The notes beneath the pieces were generated by a model. The model saw only the letters and a list, made by a program, of their open reading frames with translations. It was not told the DNA's origin and searched no databases. Of a stretch of DNA of 64,000 nucleotides, positions 41,402 through 50,947 are shown one piece after another. Made by a program: the position numbers and the translations under genes. Every line of letters begins with the position of its first letter. Position 1 is the first letter of the stretch. The stretch comes from Magnetococcales bacterium (GTDB lineage Bacteria; Pseudomonadota; Magnetococcia; Magnetococcales; JADFWU01): assembly GCA_015234045.1 (NCBI GenBank), contig JADFWU010000008.1:36040-100039 (forward strand), written 5' to 3'.

Positions 41402-41836
41402 TTATCTATCATAAAAACCAGCCGCATTGCGCTGGCGGCGGCGTGGAAACCCACAATGCCACGGTTCGGCTTCATATTTAAAAACCCGATCAATGCGCGT
41501 ACCCACCCAGAAACAGCGGCGCACATCACCACGGATTGTGCCCAGCATCTCGAGCTTACATAGGCCCATATGGCCTTTTTTCTTGGTAAACACCGCGTTG
41601 ATCGAACCGCCATCCTTACCTTGATAGCTATATTTTCCTCTCAAAGAGGACGCGCTGAGAAACGTGCGTAAACCATCTGGATGCATCCAAATTCCCTGGA
41701 CACGATCACTGCTACACAGATGACGCGCAATGGCATTTGAGATTTCGGTACGGCCCATACCAGCCGCCTGAACCGATGACCACACCATCAGCATTGTCAC
41801 ACTTAATCCAACCAGAACAAATCGCTTCATCACCAC
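41402..41836 (-). CDS. Small secreted protein of unknown function
   Basis: Signal peptide MKRFVLVGLSVTMLMVWSSVQA; stop codon adjacent to MITE copy C. Confidence 0.65.
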   Translation of the reverse strand: MVMKRFVLVGLSVTMLMVWSSVQAAGMGRTEISNAIARHLCSSDRVQGIWMHPDGLRTFLSASSLRGKYSYQGKDGGSINAVFTKKKGHMGLCKLEMLGTIRGDVRRCFWVGTRIDRVFKYEAEPWHCGFPRRRQRNAAGFYDR

Positions 41837-41998
41837 CCCCGTGGAGAATGAACTTCCTGGAGCTTTTCAAATAAAGCCTGTGCAAAACCGGAATACGGCT
41901 CTGTAACAGACTCAAAGAGACCTCACAGGAGGATGAACGTTACCGGGATGGGAATCAAGCGAAGAATCCTCTTTTTCTTGAAATCAACGAGGTTAACG

Positions 41999-42595
41999 AT
42001 GTTTACCAAGCTGGAAGCCGTCAATCAGATGTTGGAAGCCATCGGTGAATCACCGGTCTCTTCCCTGGATGCAGGACTTGTCGAGGCACAAAAAGCCATT
42101 CGAGTGCTGGAGCGTGTCACCAAAGAGGTATTAGGCAAGGGATGGCACTACAATACTGACCGCAATATCACTCTTGTTCCCGATATAAATCAACGTATTC
42201 CCATCGCTGAACAGGTTCTGCTTCTGGACAGTACCGGCAAAGACAAAGGCGTGGATGTCACTCTACGTTTTGAAAATGGTCAACGCTGTCTGTTTAATCT
42301 GGACAACCGTACATTCACCTTCAAAAACCCTGTGTTGGTGGACATCGTCTGGAGTCGGGATTTCACGGAACTTCCGCACGCTCTCCAACTCTATGTGGCG
42401 GCTCTGGCCACCAGAAAATTCCAAGAGTCTGAAATGGGTTCCGTGGCGTTGGATAGTTTTACACGTCGCCAGGAATTAGAGGCTTGGACCGCTTTGATGG
42501 AATCCGAATCAGAAATGGTCGATGTCAATATCCTTACTGATAATCCTCACTGTCGCTTTATGACCCAACGACACAATCCTCTATTTGGGAGCTGA
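41999..42595 (+). CDS. Tail tubular protein A (T7 gp11-like)
   Basis: MFTKLEAVNQMLEAIGESPVSSLD...AQKAIRVLERVTKEVLGKGWHYNTD. Confidence 0.92.
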   Translation: MFTKLEAVNQMLEAIGESPVSSLDAGLVEAQKAIRVLERVTKEVLGKGWHYNTDRNITLVPDINQRIPIAEQVLLLDSTGKDKGVDVTLRFENGQRCLFNLDNRTFTFKNPVLVDIVWSRDFTELPHALQLYVAALATRKFQESEMGSVALDSFTRRQELEAWTALMESESEMVDVNILTDNPHCRFMTQRHNPLFGS

Positions 42596-42600
42596 CCACC

Positions 42601-44727
42601 ATGGGACAACTGGTTCAACAAACCCTTCCCACACTTTTTCAAGGTGTCAGCCGACAACCGGATGCAATCCGACTGGCTGGACAGGTTGAAGAAGGCATAA
42701 ACGCCCTGTTTTCGGTCGTTACCGGCGGTTTTGAAAAACGTGCAGGCAGTTCATTTGTCAACACACTGGATAACATTGATCCCACTGCTGATATTGCAAT
42801 TTTTTCCTACGCTCGGGATCTGAACGAACAATATATTATCGCGGTTCAAAATGGTGATCTACTGGTTTACGGTATTGATGGCCTGTCGCGCAGCATCACT
42901 TTTGACGATGGCAAAAACTACCTCATGGGCACACCAGAGCTGGACTTTGCCATGGTCACGGTTCTGGATGTCACTTTGATTGTCAATCGCACCATCACTG
43001 TTGCCATGCAACCGGCTGACTCTGCCAGCGTTTATGGTCCTGTTCGAACATATGGCGACCTGCCACGAGAAGGTAATCCGGTGCCTGACTATCTGAGTGT
43101 ATTGGATTTAAACGATGATAAACTCTGGGATACCGATGATAGCGGATGCGCTGATGGATCGATCTGGAAAGTAGAACCGCCAGATGGTGATCGCTATGGT
43201 CACTACTTTGTCAAACTAGATCGCAGCGGTGATGTCTGGACATGGCTTGAAACAGTTGATCCAAATTATCCCAACGCCTTTGACCCTACAACCATGCCAC
43301 ACATGTTGGTACGCGAAAGTGATGGCACCTTTACCTTTAAACAGACCGATTGGGACAGTCGAGAAGTGGGTGATCCAACCCTGGTGCCCAACCCTGATTT
43401 TGTGGGTAATACAATCAATGACATCGTCTTTTTTCAAAACCGTATCGGCTTGGTCAGTGATGAAACAATCTTCTTCTCACAAGCGGGATCGTATTTTAAT
43501 TTCTGGCCAGACAAAGCCACAGATGCACTCGATAGCGACCCTTTCGGCCTAACCGCTTCTGCCACTTCGGTCAATATCCTGCGTTTCGTTGTGCCCATGC
43601 GTCAGGAGCTGTTTGCCTCTTCACTGAATAACCAGTTTGAGATCTCCGGCACGCCCTTCCGGGCTGCCAGTGCCAGCATCAAACGCGCTACCGGTTATCA
43701 GGCATCGGAAACCTGCCGCCCAATCACCCAAGGAGATGAACTCTACTTTGCCGCTCAGTCGGGCGATCACGCAGTAATTTATGAATACTATTATGATGAC
43801 AGCTCTGTCTCCAATGTAGCGGGCGACATCACCAAACACTGCATGGGCTATATTCCGGCACCGGTGATCCGAATGGTTGGTGATACTGTTTCCAACACGT
43901 TGTTTGTACTCTCCGGCAGTGCGCGGGACACGCTATTCATCTATCGCATGTACTGGGATGGACCAAACAAAGCGCAATCATCCTGGTCAAAATGGGTCTT
44001 TGAAGAGAGCTGGATTCATGACATCACATTCTTGAACAACCAACTCTATTTGATCATTCGGGACAGTGACGGCGTAAGCATGCTGACCCGAATGACCATG
44101 GATCACCAAAAAATTCAGCAAAACGAGCCATTCACCATCCGACTGGACCGAAAAACAGCAGTAACCGGCAGTTATGACCAAACCAGTAACACCACCAGCT
44201 GGACTCTGCCCTATGTCCATCATAACAAGGCTCAAGCCATACTCAGTGATCTGTTTCCGGCGGGATGCCCAGGTAAACAGCTGCCGCTCAACTACACAAA
44301 CCAAACTCAGGTGACAACCACCGGTGATTTCTCTGCTTATCCAGTCACTTTTGGTATGCCTTATGACATGGATATCATTTTATCTGAACAGTATTTACGC
44401 CGTGGTGATTCACAGCGCTCGCTTACTTCTGGTCGTCTGCAAATACGGCACATGACGCTGGATTATGTGGACACTTACTCCTTCAAAATCCACATCACAC
44501 CCGCCTATCGGACCACGGTAACGGCCTCGTTTCAAGGCCGTATGGTGGGTAAAGGAACCAATATTATCGGCAGTACACCTGAAGCTGAAACCGGCACCTT
44601 TCGCACATCAGTGGGCTGTCGTGGCAACCAGGCAAAAATTCAGATCAGCAATGATACGCCCTATCCCTCTTTGATCACATCAGCCAAATGGGTTGGTTTT
44701 TATAATGATATGGGAGGCATGCGATGA
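42601..44727 (+). CDS. Tail tubular protein B (T7 gp12-like)
   Basis: QQTLPTLFQGVSRQPDAIRLAGQVEEGINALFSVVTGGFEKRAGSSFV. Confidence 0.93.
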   Translation: MGQLVQQTLPTLFQGVSRQPDAIRLAGQVEEGINALFSVVTGGFEKRAGSSFVNTLDNIDPTADIAIFSYARDLNEQYIIAVQNGDLLVYGIDGLSRSITFDDGKNYLMGTPELDFAMVTVLDVTLIVNRTITVAMQPADSASVYGPVRTYGDLPREGNPVPDYLSVLDLNDDKLWDTDDSGCADGSIWKVEPPDGDRYGHYFVKLDRSGDVWTWLETVDPNYPNAFDPTTMPHMLVRESDGTFTFKQTDWDSREVGDPTLVPNPDFVGNTINDIVFFQNRIGLVSDETIFFSQAGSYFNFWPDKATDALDSDPFGLTASATSVNILRFVVPMRQELFASSLNNQFEISGTPFRAASASIKRATGYQASETCRPITQGDELYFAAQSGDHAVIYEYYYDDSSVSNVAGDITKHCMGYIPAPVIRMVGDTVSNTLFVLSGSARDTLFIYRMYWDGPNKAQSSWSKWVFEESWIHDITFLNNQLYLIIRDSDGVSMLTRMTMDHQKIQQNEPFTIRLDRKTAVTGSYDQTSNTTSWTLPYVHHNKAQAILSDLFPAGCPGKQLPLNYTNQTQVTTTGDFSAYPVTFGMPYDMDIILSEQYLRRGDSQRSLTSGRLQIRHMTLDYVDTYSFKIHITPAYRTTVTASFQGRMVGKGTNIIGSTPEAETGTFRTSVGCRGNQAKIQISNDTPYPSLITSAKWVGFYNDMGGMR

Positions 44728-45185
44728 GCGGTATCACCATCTCACCTTATGCATCAGACACGGATTTTCCAGGCCTGGTCGGTGGCGCATTACAGTTTAT
44801 TTCCCAAGCGGGATTTAACCATATGCTGCCTGAGTCATTTGATGACTTTCTCGCTGGAATGTGGACCATGGCAAACCAGCCACATCTCCATATTTTGTTG
44901 GCACATAAGGCGGATCAGGTCATCGGCGGTATTGGTGTCTCAATCAAACCGATTATCTGGAGCCCTAAACAAAATCTCATGGAAGAGCAGTTTATTTGGG
45001 TCGATCCAAATGCGCCAAAAACCACCTTTTTTCGGCTTATGCGGGCAACAAAAACACTGGCTCAACAGAACCAGGTTCACTATCAGATGTTTGGTTTGTT
45101 ATCCACCAGCCCTGCAAAACTGACCAATCTCTATCAATCCATGGGCCTTCAACCTGTTCAGCAACAATATTTAGGAGAACTATAA
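44724..45185 (+). CDS. GNAT-like protein at T7 gp13 position
   Basis: HILLAHKADQVIGGIGVSI...FIWVDPNAPKTTFFRLMRATKTLA. Confidence 0.65.
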   Translation: MSGITISPYASDTDFPGLVGGALQFISQAGFNHMLPESFDDFLAGMWTMANQPHLHILLAHKADQVIGGIGVSIKPIIWSPKQNLMEEQFIWVDPNAPKTTFFRLMRATKTLAQQNQVHYQMFGLLSTSPAKLTNLYQSMGLQPVQQQYLGEL

Positions 45186-45187
45186 CG

Positions 45188-45730
45188 ATGTTGACGACAG
45201 CTGGAACAATGTTAGCACTTGGAGCAGCGACATCGGCAATCACCACAGCGACAGGATTGGCACAAGCAAAAAGCAGTGCAAAAAGCGCAATGAAAGCTGC
45301 CGCAGATCAGGCTAAATTGCGCTACGAAGCCATTGCCATGGAAAAACAACAGACTATGGATCAGGCACAAAGCCAACGAAGACAGGCCAACAGGAAAATA
45401 GCCCAACAACAAGGCATGCTGCGCCTTAAACAGACAACGCTATCAACAACGTCACAAGCTTTACAAAACAGTGCCCTTGGTTATCAGGGTGGACTTAGCC
45501 TGTCCGATATTGAATCCAACCGAAAGAATCGGCTTGATTCACTCAATCATCAGATCAAAAGTACCGCCTTACAAACAAATAATACGATCCAAAATGCCCG
45601 TGATCGCTATAGAGACCAGAGAACCAATCAAAGCTTGGCCTTTGGATTGAAATATGGTCCACCAATCATCGGCGCTGTTTCCCAAATTGTCAGTGACAGC
45701 TTTTCCAGTAACTCGAAACCAAGCAGCTGA
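45188..45730 (+). CDS. Internal virion protein B-like (T7 gp14-like)
   Basis: Ala-rich hydrophobic N-terminus, helical; follows tail tubular B/GNAT genes. Confidence 0.65.
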   Translation: MLTTAGTMLALGAATSAITTATGLAQAKSSAKSAMKAAADQAKLRYEAIAMEKQQTMDQAQSQRRQANRKIAQQQGMLRLKQTTLSTTSQALQNSALGYQGGLSLSDIESNRKNRLDSLNHQIKSTALQTNNTIQNARDRYRDQRTNQSLAFGLKYGPPIIGAVSQIVSDSFSSNSKPSS

Positions 45731-45824
45731 CTACCGGAAATTTCGTCTAAAATTTGAAATCACGATATTCACGAACCATACCCAATACTGAACATAGAGC
45801 CTATACACTTTTCTGGAGCCATAT

Positions 45825-46601
45825 ATGTCATCAGAACTGGAGCACATCCCATTCCAATCTTTGGCTCTGACAGAGTCTCAATGGAATCGGGATCTTCTTG
45901 ATCATAGCGTTGCCCATGGGCGGCGCACGCATCTTCTTTCCGCGTCAACCGGAATCACAACGCCGTTAACCATTTCTGAGCCGTTGGCATTGACTGATCT
46001 GTCTGAATGCATTGGACCGCATCGCATTCGACAACTTAAACGAACCGGCACCCAATCATTCGACAGTGCAACCAGTTGGAAAGACACCTACCAGGAACGC
46101 AGAATCAGTTGGTTTGCCGATGAAATGCCTGTGCGCTTCAAGGTTGGAATCAACAGCTTCAAGGGATTGGAAGTTGGGCTTGGCTATCGTCTCGATAGTG
46201 AACATGCCATCGAGAAATTGTCCACAATCTTATTGATGGATGACGCAACGATAGACAACACCATGAACGGTACACATCGTCTCAACTGGACCGAGGTTCG
46301 TGCTCTGTTTGAAGCGGATATTGTCGAAACAGAACATGCCATTGATCTGGCCTGTCAAGACTGGGAAACGCCGCTGACCGAACACCAACGCCTACCGGTT
46401 CTAACCATGGCCTATCGGTTTAACGAAGCGCTGCATCCCCTGCTTAACTCGTTGAAAACCGCCCAAGGTGAAGCATCCATTATCCATGCATTTATCTCAT
46501 GCGCCGAACAGGGCCGGAATGTGCCAGTAGAGATCCACAAACGGCGTAGACTGGCTCAGTGGTACTACGGACCACTCAGGGAAACCAACGCAGACAGGTA
46601 A
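45825..46601 (+). CDS. Virion-associated protein with possible GH24 lysozyme-like C-terminal half
   Basis: PLTEHQRLPVLTMAYRFNEALHPLLNSLKT...VPVEIHKRRRLAQWYYGP resembles phage-lysozyme C-lobe; catalytic Glu not confidently placed. Confidence 0.4.
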   Translation: MSSELEHIPFQSLALTESQWNRDLLDHSVAHGRRTHLLSASTGITTPLTISEPLALTDLSECIGPHRIRQLKRTGTQSFDSATSWKDTYQERRISWFADEMPVRFKVGINSFKGLEVGLGYRLDSEHAIEKLSTILLMDDATIDNTMNGTHRLNWTEVRALFEADIVETEHAIDLACQDWETPLTEHQRLPVLTMAYRFNEALHPLLNSLKTAQGEASIIHAFISCAEQGRNVPVEIHKRRRLAQWYYGPLRETNADR

Positions 46602-46654
46602 ACCTAGAGCCGATTTAGGGCCACGGAAAAAATCAATTATTCAGGAGAACACTC

Positions 46655-47344
46655 ATGGCTCATGCCTATGTGGAGTACCGTGCCAATGGTGCCACCACTG
46701 ATTTTCAGATTCCGTTTCCATTTTTAAGCCGGGATCATATCAGCGTTACAATTGATGAGATCGTAACCAGCGATTTTGAGTGGTTGGATGATGCTACCAT
46801 TCGCTTGATTACACTGCCAAACAATGGCAAAACGATTCGAATTCAACGCCTCACTTCCACCAATAGCCGGATGGTCGCGTATCAAACCGGTGCAGATCTC
46901 AATCAAGACCTGCTCAACACCGACTCACAACAAGCATTCTATCTCGCCCAGGAAGCAATTGATCACGCCTCAGAACGCATGACTCAGATTACCTCATCGG
47001 CCATTTGGGAAGGGAAAGGTAATCGTATGACCAATCTCAGCCCAGCCGTTGACACGCATGATGCCGTCACACTGGGACAGATTCAGCCCTTTCGGGATGA
47101 AGCAATCGCTGCGGCGGCAGAAGCCAAAGCACATTCACGCGCTGCAACGTGGCGCATTCTCTCTCCCGCCCCGTTCCAAGATCTTCATGCACAGATGCCG
47201 CCCAATGCTGTCTTGAGATCTGGCATAAAGATAGACTTGGGCGATCTATTACCCAATGAATCATTTATTCTCGAAAAACGCCCATTGACGCGCATGGATC
47301 TGAGCATGACTGATTCATCCAATATCGACATGGGATCACTTTAA
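46655..47344 (+). CDS. Tail fibre protein, T7 gp17-like N-terminal domain only
   Basis: AYVEYRANGATTDFQIPFPFLSRDHISVTID...RLTSTNSRMVAYQTGADLNQDLLNTDSQQAFYLAQEAID; ends at 229 aa. Confidence 0.88.
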   Translation: MAHAYVEYRANGATTDFQIPFPFLSRDHISVTIDEIVTSDFEWLDDATIRLITLPNNGKTIRIQRLTSTNSRMVAYQTGADLNQDLLNTDSQQAFYLAQEAIDHASERMTQITSSAIWEGKGNRMTNLSPAVDTHDAVTLGQIQPFRDEAIAAAAEAKAHSRAATWRILSPAPFQDLHAQMPPNAVLRSGIKIDLGDLLPNESFILEKRPLTRMDLSMTDSSNIDMGSL

Positions 47345-47444
47345 TAAACACACAAAGGGAACAAAACGCCCCTTTCACCCAAACCTTTTGCAGGCGGAAT
47401 CTTTTCCTCTCCCTTTTTACCCCTTATTCAATCGGAGATCTGTC

Positions 47445-47675
47445 ATGGAAGACAATCACGAAATCATGGAAAAACTCGGCAAACTGGCCGGCACCACTGA
47501 AGCAATTTTGTCTCTTCTGAACACCCAGACACAGCGCATGAACAGTCATGCTGAACGCCTTTCATCCCTTGAAAGACGTCAATCGTGGTTTTTGGGCATT
47601 GGTTCAGTTCTGGGCGCTTTGACAGCCTGGGTTATTCGACAAGTCAGTCTGGCCGTACCGCCTGGTATCAGCTAA
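47445..47675 (+). CDS. Small membrane protein, holin/XhlA-like, at T7 gp17.5 position
   Basis: Coiled coil + one TM: SSLERRQSWFLGIGSVLGALTAWVIRQV. Confidence 0.55.
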   Translation: MEDNHEIMEKLGKLAGTTEAILSLLNTQTQRMNSHAERLSSLERRQSWFLGIGSVLGALTAWVIRQVSLAVPPGIS

Positions 47676-47719
47676 GAGTCGATTTGGAACCATCCCTCTA
47701 ATATAAAAGGATCCGACTC

Positions 47720-48055
47720 ATGGATGAGAATTCGGAAAACCTGACACAAAAGTCTGAACAACAGCCAGACAATTCTGCTGAAGTGACCCCAACAGAGCTT
47801 CAACAAGCGGTTCTGAATAACCTCCATGAACGCATCGCCCATGGAGAACCGATCATGGAGAAAGGCGTTGAGGTTGGACGCGGTTTTCCTCCGGCAGCGA
47901 TCATTTCAGCTTCAATCAACTTTCTGAAAACATTTCCACCAGATGAATCGGCTACAGATGCATGTGAATCAGATACGTCCCAATCTGAACTCAGCGCTCT
48001 TTATGGGCCGAAAATTCAGAAACTTCAACCGCTGAGTCAACAACAACCATGTTAA
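47720..48055 (+). CDS. Terminase small subunit
   Basis: AVLNNLHERIAHGEPIMEKGVEVGRGFPPAAIISASINFLK, immediately upstream of TerL. Confidence 0.75.
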   Translation: MDENSENLTQKSEQQPDNSAEVTPTELQQAVLNNLHERIAHGEPIMEKGVEVGRGFPPAAIISASINFLKTFPPDESATDACESDTSQSELSALYGPKIQKLQPLSQQQPC

Positions 48056-49917
48056 CGCCTTTGATCATCGAAGACCGGCCTCACTGGCATCATCTTTATG
48101 ATCCCGTGATCTGGCCGGTTTTTGATCAATTCCAGCTGTTTCTGACCTTGGTGTGGGACCACCTTGGTTTACCTGAACCCACCAATGCTCAAATGGAAAT
48201 CGCCCATCGATTGCAGTTTGGTGCGGATTCGGTTGAATGGAATAATTTGGACAAATCACAACAAGACGCGCTTCTCTGCACGCCAAGAGAAGATATAATC
48301 CGTGCTTTTCGAGGAATTGGTAAGTCTTATATTACCGCCAGTTTTGTTATCTGGTTACTGGCGCGTAATCCCAGAGATGAAAAGATTCTGGTGCTTTCAG
48401 CCACCGGTTCAAAGGCACGTGAGTTTGTTGATCAAGTCAAAGGGATTTTACAAACCATGCCGTTGTTAAGCTGGCTTATGGAAGGTGACCGGCTTGGTGG
48501 TGCCAAACGCCGTGATCATATGGACCGTTTCGATGTTTCCGGCGCATCCAATGCACAATCATTTTCTGTAAAAGCCTCCGGCATCACCGGTCAGATCACC
48601 GGCTCTCGAGCAACAACTCTGATTTCTGACGATATCGAAATTGAAAAAAACAGTCACACCAGCATGGCTCGAAATCGTATTCTTAATATCGTTCGCGCAG
48701 AGTTTGGACCAATTACAAGAACCGAATCCGGCAAGGGTGATGTCGTCATGCTCGGCACACCACAAACTACGGAATCCATCTACAATATTCTGGTCCAGGA
48801 GATGGGCTATCGTTGCTTTACCGTACCGGCCCGTTTTCCAGAAGCCGCCCGGCTGGATCACTATCGACTCAAACTGACCAATGGCCTGGATCTGGATATT
48901 CTAGCCCCTTATCTCAGATCCCTACATGACAACGGCACACTCGGACATATGGACCCAACCGACAGCCGATTCACCAACAAAGAACTGGATATGGCTGAAG
49001 CCAAAGGACGCTCTGCCTTTGCGCTACACTATATGTTGGATACCACACTCACCGATGCAGAACGCTATCCGCTCAAACAGCAGGATTTTATCCTGCTGGA
49101 TACCGACCCGTTCAAAGCACCACTCTCTCTGAAATGGGGATGTAAAAGCGATAGAAGCAATTGTGCTGACGAGATACCCAGTTTGGCTTTTTCAGGAGAT
49201 CAACTTCTGCGTCCATTGACCGTTGATAAACAACTCTATCCTTACGAGGGTTCAGTATTGTTTGTTGATCCTGCCGGTCGAGGCAAAGATGAAACCGCTT
49301 GGGCAATCGTGAAAAGTTTGAATGGGTTTCTCTATCTACTCAAATCAATGGGCTATGCAGGTGATCCATCTGAAGCCATGAAACGCATTGCCAGAGATGC
49401 CAAAGCGTTTCAGGTCAATGTGGTTGAAGTAGAACCAAACTATGGTCAAGGCATGTGGGTTACAGCGTTTAAACCTGTTTTACACCAACTCTGGCCTGGC
49501 GGATGCACTATCCAGGAATCCCAATGGGCCCGTGGTCAGAAAGAAACCCGAATCATTGATACCCTTGAACCCGCCCTAAGCCAACACCGCTTGGTGCTCT
49601 CCACTGAAGTCGCCCGACAGGATAGCCAGAGTCAGGATCGGCGCTATGCGCTGCTGTACCAAATGACCCATATCACGCGGGATCGTAACGCCTTGGCACA
49701 TGATGACCGTCTGGAAGCATTGGCCGGTGGTGTTGCTTATTTTCAACGTGCGCTGGAGTCGGATACGTCACTGGCTAAAGAGGCCTATTTGGAATCCATT
49801 TGGGACCAAGAAGTGGAAGATATTCAGGAGTCATTAAGAAACCCAGGCATTCGAGGCCGACGAATTGATGGTCACCGTCAGCGCATTTGGCAATCAAAAT
49901 CGTCTGCTCTACGGTAA
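48049..49917 (+). CDS. Terminase large subunit (T7 gp19-like)
   Basis: Walker A RAFRGIGKSYI; LISDDIEIEKNS; nuclease VLFVDPAGRGKDETAWAI; HDDRLEALAGGVAYF. Confidence 0.95.
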   Translation: MLTPLIIEDRPHWHHLYDPVIWPVFDQFQLFLTLVWDHLGLPEPTNAQMEIAHRLQFGADSVEWNNLDKSQQDALLCTPREDIIRAFRGIGKSYITASFVIWLLARNPRDEKILVLSATGSKAREFVDQVKGILQTMPLLSWLMEGDRLGGAKRRDHMDRFDVSGASNAQSFSVKASGITGQITGSRATTLISDDIEIEKNSHTSMARNRILNIVRAEFGPITRTESGKGDVVMLGTPQTTESIYNILVQEMGYRCFTVPARFPEAARLDHYRLKLTNGLDLDILAPYLRSLHDNGTLGHMDPTDSRFTNKELDMAEAKGRSAFALHYMLDTTLTDAERYPLKQQDFILLDTDPFKAPLSLKWGCKSDRSNCADEIPSLAFSGDQLLRPLTVDKQLYPYEGSVLFVDPAGRGKDETAWAIVKSLNGFLYLLKSMGYAGDPSEAMKRIARDAKAFQVNVVEVEPNYGQGMWVTAFKPVLHQLWPGGCTIQESQWARGQKETRIIDTLEPALSQHRLVLSTEVARQDSQSQDRRYALLYQMTHITRDRNALAHDDRLEALAGGVAYFQRALESDTSLAKEAYLESIWDQEVEDIQESLRNPGIRGRRIDGHRQRIWQSKSSALR

Positions 49918-49949
49918 GAAAAACAGAAAAACTGGCAAAAATAATTGAG

Positions 49950-49987
49950 TGCATACCGTGAAAATATGAATCACTTTTCACGGTATG
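49950..49987. other. Perfect hairpin downstream of terL
   Basis: gcataccgtgaaaa...ttttcacggtatgc. Confidence 0.6.
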
Positions 49988-50638
49988 CCACACATAACAC
50001 ATAATCTACAAATAAATAATTAACAATCAACACGTTAAATCAGTAACACCTCGGATCAACAAAGAAATTATTACATCAAAGTTTATCTTCTCGTTAAATT
50101 AGAAATATGAATATATATCGGTACTTTGTCGCTCTTGACTGGCAGAAGGTCTCATGAACTACGACCAAAGTAGTATACCAAAAGATATACTAACATGATT
50201 CATTGGTCTATTTCATGTTTTGTAAGATCATGACAGATAGATCATGCATGGTATTTTTTATCATTATCAATCAACAAGTTATAATCAATTATTGAAAATG
50301 GAAAGAATCATATTGTCATGTTCAAATTGCTATGTTAAGATTTTATTCACCAATTAGGGTTGTAGAGATTTTGAAAAATATAACCAGCCACAATAAATTG
50401 GTTTTGAATAATTTCAATGAGATCCACAGCTGTTCCAGAGCGGTTTTTATTGATTTATTCTCAAATATGCATATCCAGTTTTTTTTTAATATTGATTTTT
50501 AAATAAGTCAGTAGGATACGCTATCAAGCTATCAACAAATTTAATTACCCATAAACGGCAATATATCGAACTCAATTCCGATTTAATTTACCACCACGTT
50601 ATTTACCAAACCATGCAGTAAACCTGGAGGATGCCACT

Positions 50639-50947
50639 GTGAAAAGGAAAAACAAAGCCACAAATCCCCGCGCTGTAAAATTGCGCAAAAGTGCTGGTGC
50701 TTGGTTGAAGCGGTTACGGCTGGAGCGCAGCCTCACCCAACGTGAACTGGCGGAACAGATTAAGCTGAAGTACTACACCTTTGTCAGCCAGATCGAAAAC
50801 GGTCAAGGCCGCGTTCCAGCGGATATGTATGAGGCCTATGCTAAAGCCTTGGGCGTTGAGAAGGTCGAGTTTGTCAAACAGTGCCTGCGTTACTATGATC
50901 CGCACACTTATGATGCCCTTTTTGGACCCCAATCCAGAGCGGCCTGA
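50639..50947 (+). CDS. XRE-family HTH transcriptional regulator
   Basis: AGAWLKRLRLERSLTQRELAEQIKLKYYTFVSQIENGQGRVPADMYEAYAKAL. Confidence 0.88.
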   Translation: MKRKNKATNPRAVKLRKSAGAWLKRLRLERSLTQRELAEQIKLKYYTFVSQIENGQGRVPADMYEAYAKALGVEKVEFVKQCLRYYDPHTYDALFGPQSRAA

